Below, piece by piece: positions 63,401 to 64,000 of a stretch of DNA of 64,000 nucleotides. A program made the translations under genes and the position numbers. This DNA comes from Plectrocnemia conspersa (lineage: Eukaryota; Arthropoda; Insecta; Trichoptera; Polycentropodidae): contig VTFK01000168.1 of NCBI GenBank assembly GCA_009617715.1, positions 124,001 through 188,000 of the forward strand, written 5' to 3'. Under the pieces are notes generated by a model. That model made no database searches and was not told where the DNA came from. It saw only the letters and a program-made list of their open reading frames with translations. Numbering within the stretch: the first letter of the stretch is position 1; each line of letters opens with the position of its first letter.

Positions 63401-63905
63401 ATTTCTTTTCATAAAAAAGCATTTCATAATCAGTGTAGATGAATATTTTTCCTTGCCTATAACAAGATTTTTTTCATCAACTTGAAAAAACAGCAGATTT
63501 GTTGCTACTGATCTATACGAAAATCAATTAAATATTCTTCGGTATGATCTGAAGCATATTTATGTATTATGATTTCTAATACTTTGACTTCAATTTATGT
63601 AATAATTGATTCATCATGATGTCAATATTTATATTAAATTTATTAAAATAATAAAAATTGCTTCTACACCGATTTAAATATATATATGTTGATTGAATTA
63701 AAAATTATACTTTTATTGCTGCAGAAAGGATGTTAAGCTTCCAGTAAGCTTACAAAGAGCAATGGCTGCTGAAGCCGAAGCTATGAGAGAGGCCAAAGCT
63801 AAGGTCATCGCCGCAGAAGGAGAACAAAAAGCGGCTGTGGCTCTAAGAGAAGCTTCGGATATAATTGGAAATTCATCCGCAGCGTTACAACTCAGATATT
63901 TACAG
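57438..63905 (+). CDS. Stomatin-type Band 7 (SPFH) membrane protein (3' partial)
   Basis: Exons 57438-57587, 62691-62763, 62830-62912, 62987-63246, 63725-63905; phases agree, 249 residues to the last donor (GT at 63906), then the gene leaves the window. Residues 29-50 ([20 protein letters not shown]) form the stomatin membrane hairpin with its central Pro. The SPFH domain follows: [60 protein letters not shown], and [43 protein letters not shown]. Stomatins oligomerise on the inner face of cholesterol-rich membrane and modulate ion channels; MEC-2 is the nematode touch-sensing member. The first intron is 5.1 kb and transposon-rich, with a TATAAA word at 60920 as a possible internal promoter. 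The exact paralogue cannot be named. Confidence 0.93.
58640..58715 (-). mobile_element. hAT terminal fragment in stomatin intron 1
   Basis: On the minus strand it begins CAGTAGTCTCCGGTGGGG and contains a GGGGTACGCGTACCCC palindrome followed by AGGGTACGCG. This layout is typical of some hAT ends. The remainder of the element toward 58100 is not recognisable. Confidence 0.45.
58745..59205 (-). pseudogene. Non-LTR retrotransposon (Jockey-like LINE) RT fragment
   Basis: Minus-strand translation is [20 protein letters not shown], then YYPD, a stop codon, [14 protein letters not shown], then with a shift [19 protein letters not shown] and [17 protein letters not shown]. These are consecutive RT blocks of Jockey-clade LINEs. 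The first catalytic Asp (FLDxSxAFD in relatives) is Asn here and the second conserved Asp of that block is Gly, so besides the stop it is inactive. It is 5'- and 3'-truncated. Confidence 0.85.
59393..59770. repeat. Direct repeat pair in stomatin intron 1
   Basis: 59393-59514 and 59676-59770 share GTTATGACTTGGACAAxG, TTGATCATTTTTATTATTAA and, after a gap, CATGGGCGCTGTAAT. The first copy is longer by an insert of about 27 bp. Their origin is unknown. Confidence 0.7.
60484..60600 (+). mobile_element. Possible hAT terminus
   Basis: It starts CAGTGCCGGCCCGAGAACG and continues with AATCATCACGGAAATTTTTG, similar to GGCAGCACGGAAATTTATG in the 45769-46335 hAT fragment. No other end is recognised. Confidence 0.35.
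61304..62154. mobile_element. Non-autonomous hAT-like element, 851 bp
   Basis: The ends are CAGTGAGCGTCACA and its exact complement TGTGACGCTCACTG (14 bp), with weaker complementarity further in. Flanking 8-mers are CTTTATAC (61296-61303) and CCTTATAC (62155-62162), 7 of 8 equal, as expected for an aged hAT target duplication. No transposase is encoded. It lies in stomatin intron 1, about 540 bp before exon 2. Confidence 0.78.
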
Positions 63906-64000
63906 GTTTGATATATGTATATTCAAAGTATGTAATTTAAATTAACCAAAAGCTTATTATTATTATATTATCCATCAAAAATATAATTTAAATTAATCCT

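Noticed and set aside
1..64000. tRNA genes and CRISPR arrays
   Set aside because: The few GGTTCGA-like words lack a matching A box and cloverleaf; no regularly spaced repeats exist. A CRISPR array is not expected in an insect nuclear genome.

Overview
The window is nuclear DNA of an insect. It is very AT-rich, with GT-AG introns of tens of bases up to several kilobases and many decayed transposons of insect type. It carries a four-domain GPI-linked Fasciclin 1 and an Armitage piRNA helicase. I cannot fix the order from sequence alone. Genes were rebuilt exon by exon, and every listed junction keeps codon phase.

Layout. (1) 1-5566: no recognisable coding sequence; one hAT-type MITE with a perfect 8-bp target duplication. 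(2) 5567-20932 (+): Fasciclin 1, lacking only its signal-peptide exon, with two candidate micro-exons (9 nt and 6 nt) in the 5.3-kb intron between FAS1 domains 2 and 3; a long 3' UTR follows. (3) 25900-30621 (-): USB1 (U6 snRNA 3' exonuclease) and ZC3H3 (CCCH zinc fingers), whose frames are collinear and separated by one TAG plus three codons. (4) 32276-33216 (-): RNF146/Iduna. (5) 34474-35999 (+): RAB5IF/OPTI, convergent with OSGEP/Kae1 (36181-37530, -). (6) 39902-44805 (+): Armitage/MOV10L1 helicase. (7) 45769-50318: hAT debris, then a complete-ended but internally broken Ty3/Gypsy element with very short LTRs. (8) 50916-51317 (+): an ANAPC16-like protein. (9) 51587-55021 (-): eIF3e, whose fourth intron contains a whole C2H2 zinc-finger gene on the opposite strand (52767-54037). 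(10) 55022-57437: mariner and hAT debris. (11) 57438 to the window end (+): a stomatin-type Band 7 gene with a 5.1-kb first intron holding LINE and hAT remnants; it runs off the window.

Most host genes are unrelated housekeeping functions: translation initiation, tRNA t6A modification, U6 processing, mRNA export, ubiquitin ligation, ER insertion. USB1 and ZC3H3, both RNA-processing factors, look physically coupled. Armitage, a piRNA factor that helps silence transposons, lies next to a recently inserted retrotransposon; I take that as coincidence.

No tRNA, rRNA or CRISPR array was seen. The observations most worth following are the two Fas1 micro-exons, the USB1-TAG-ZC3H3 arrangement, the gene nested in eIF3e, and the Gypsy copy that has near-identical LTRs but no reverse-transcriptase active site.
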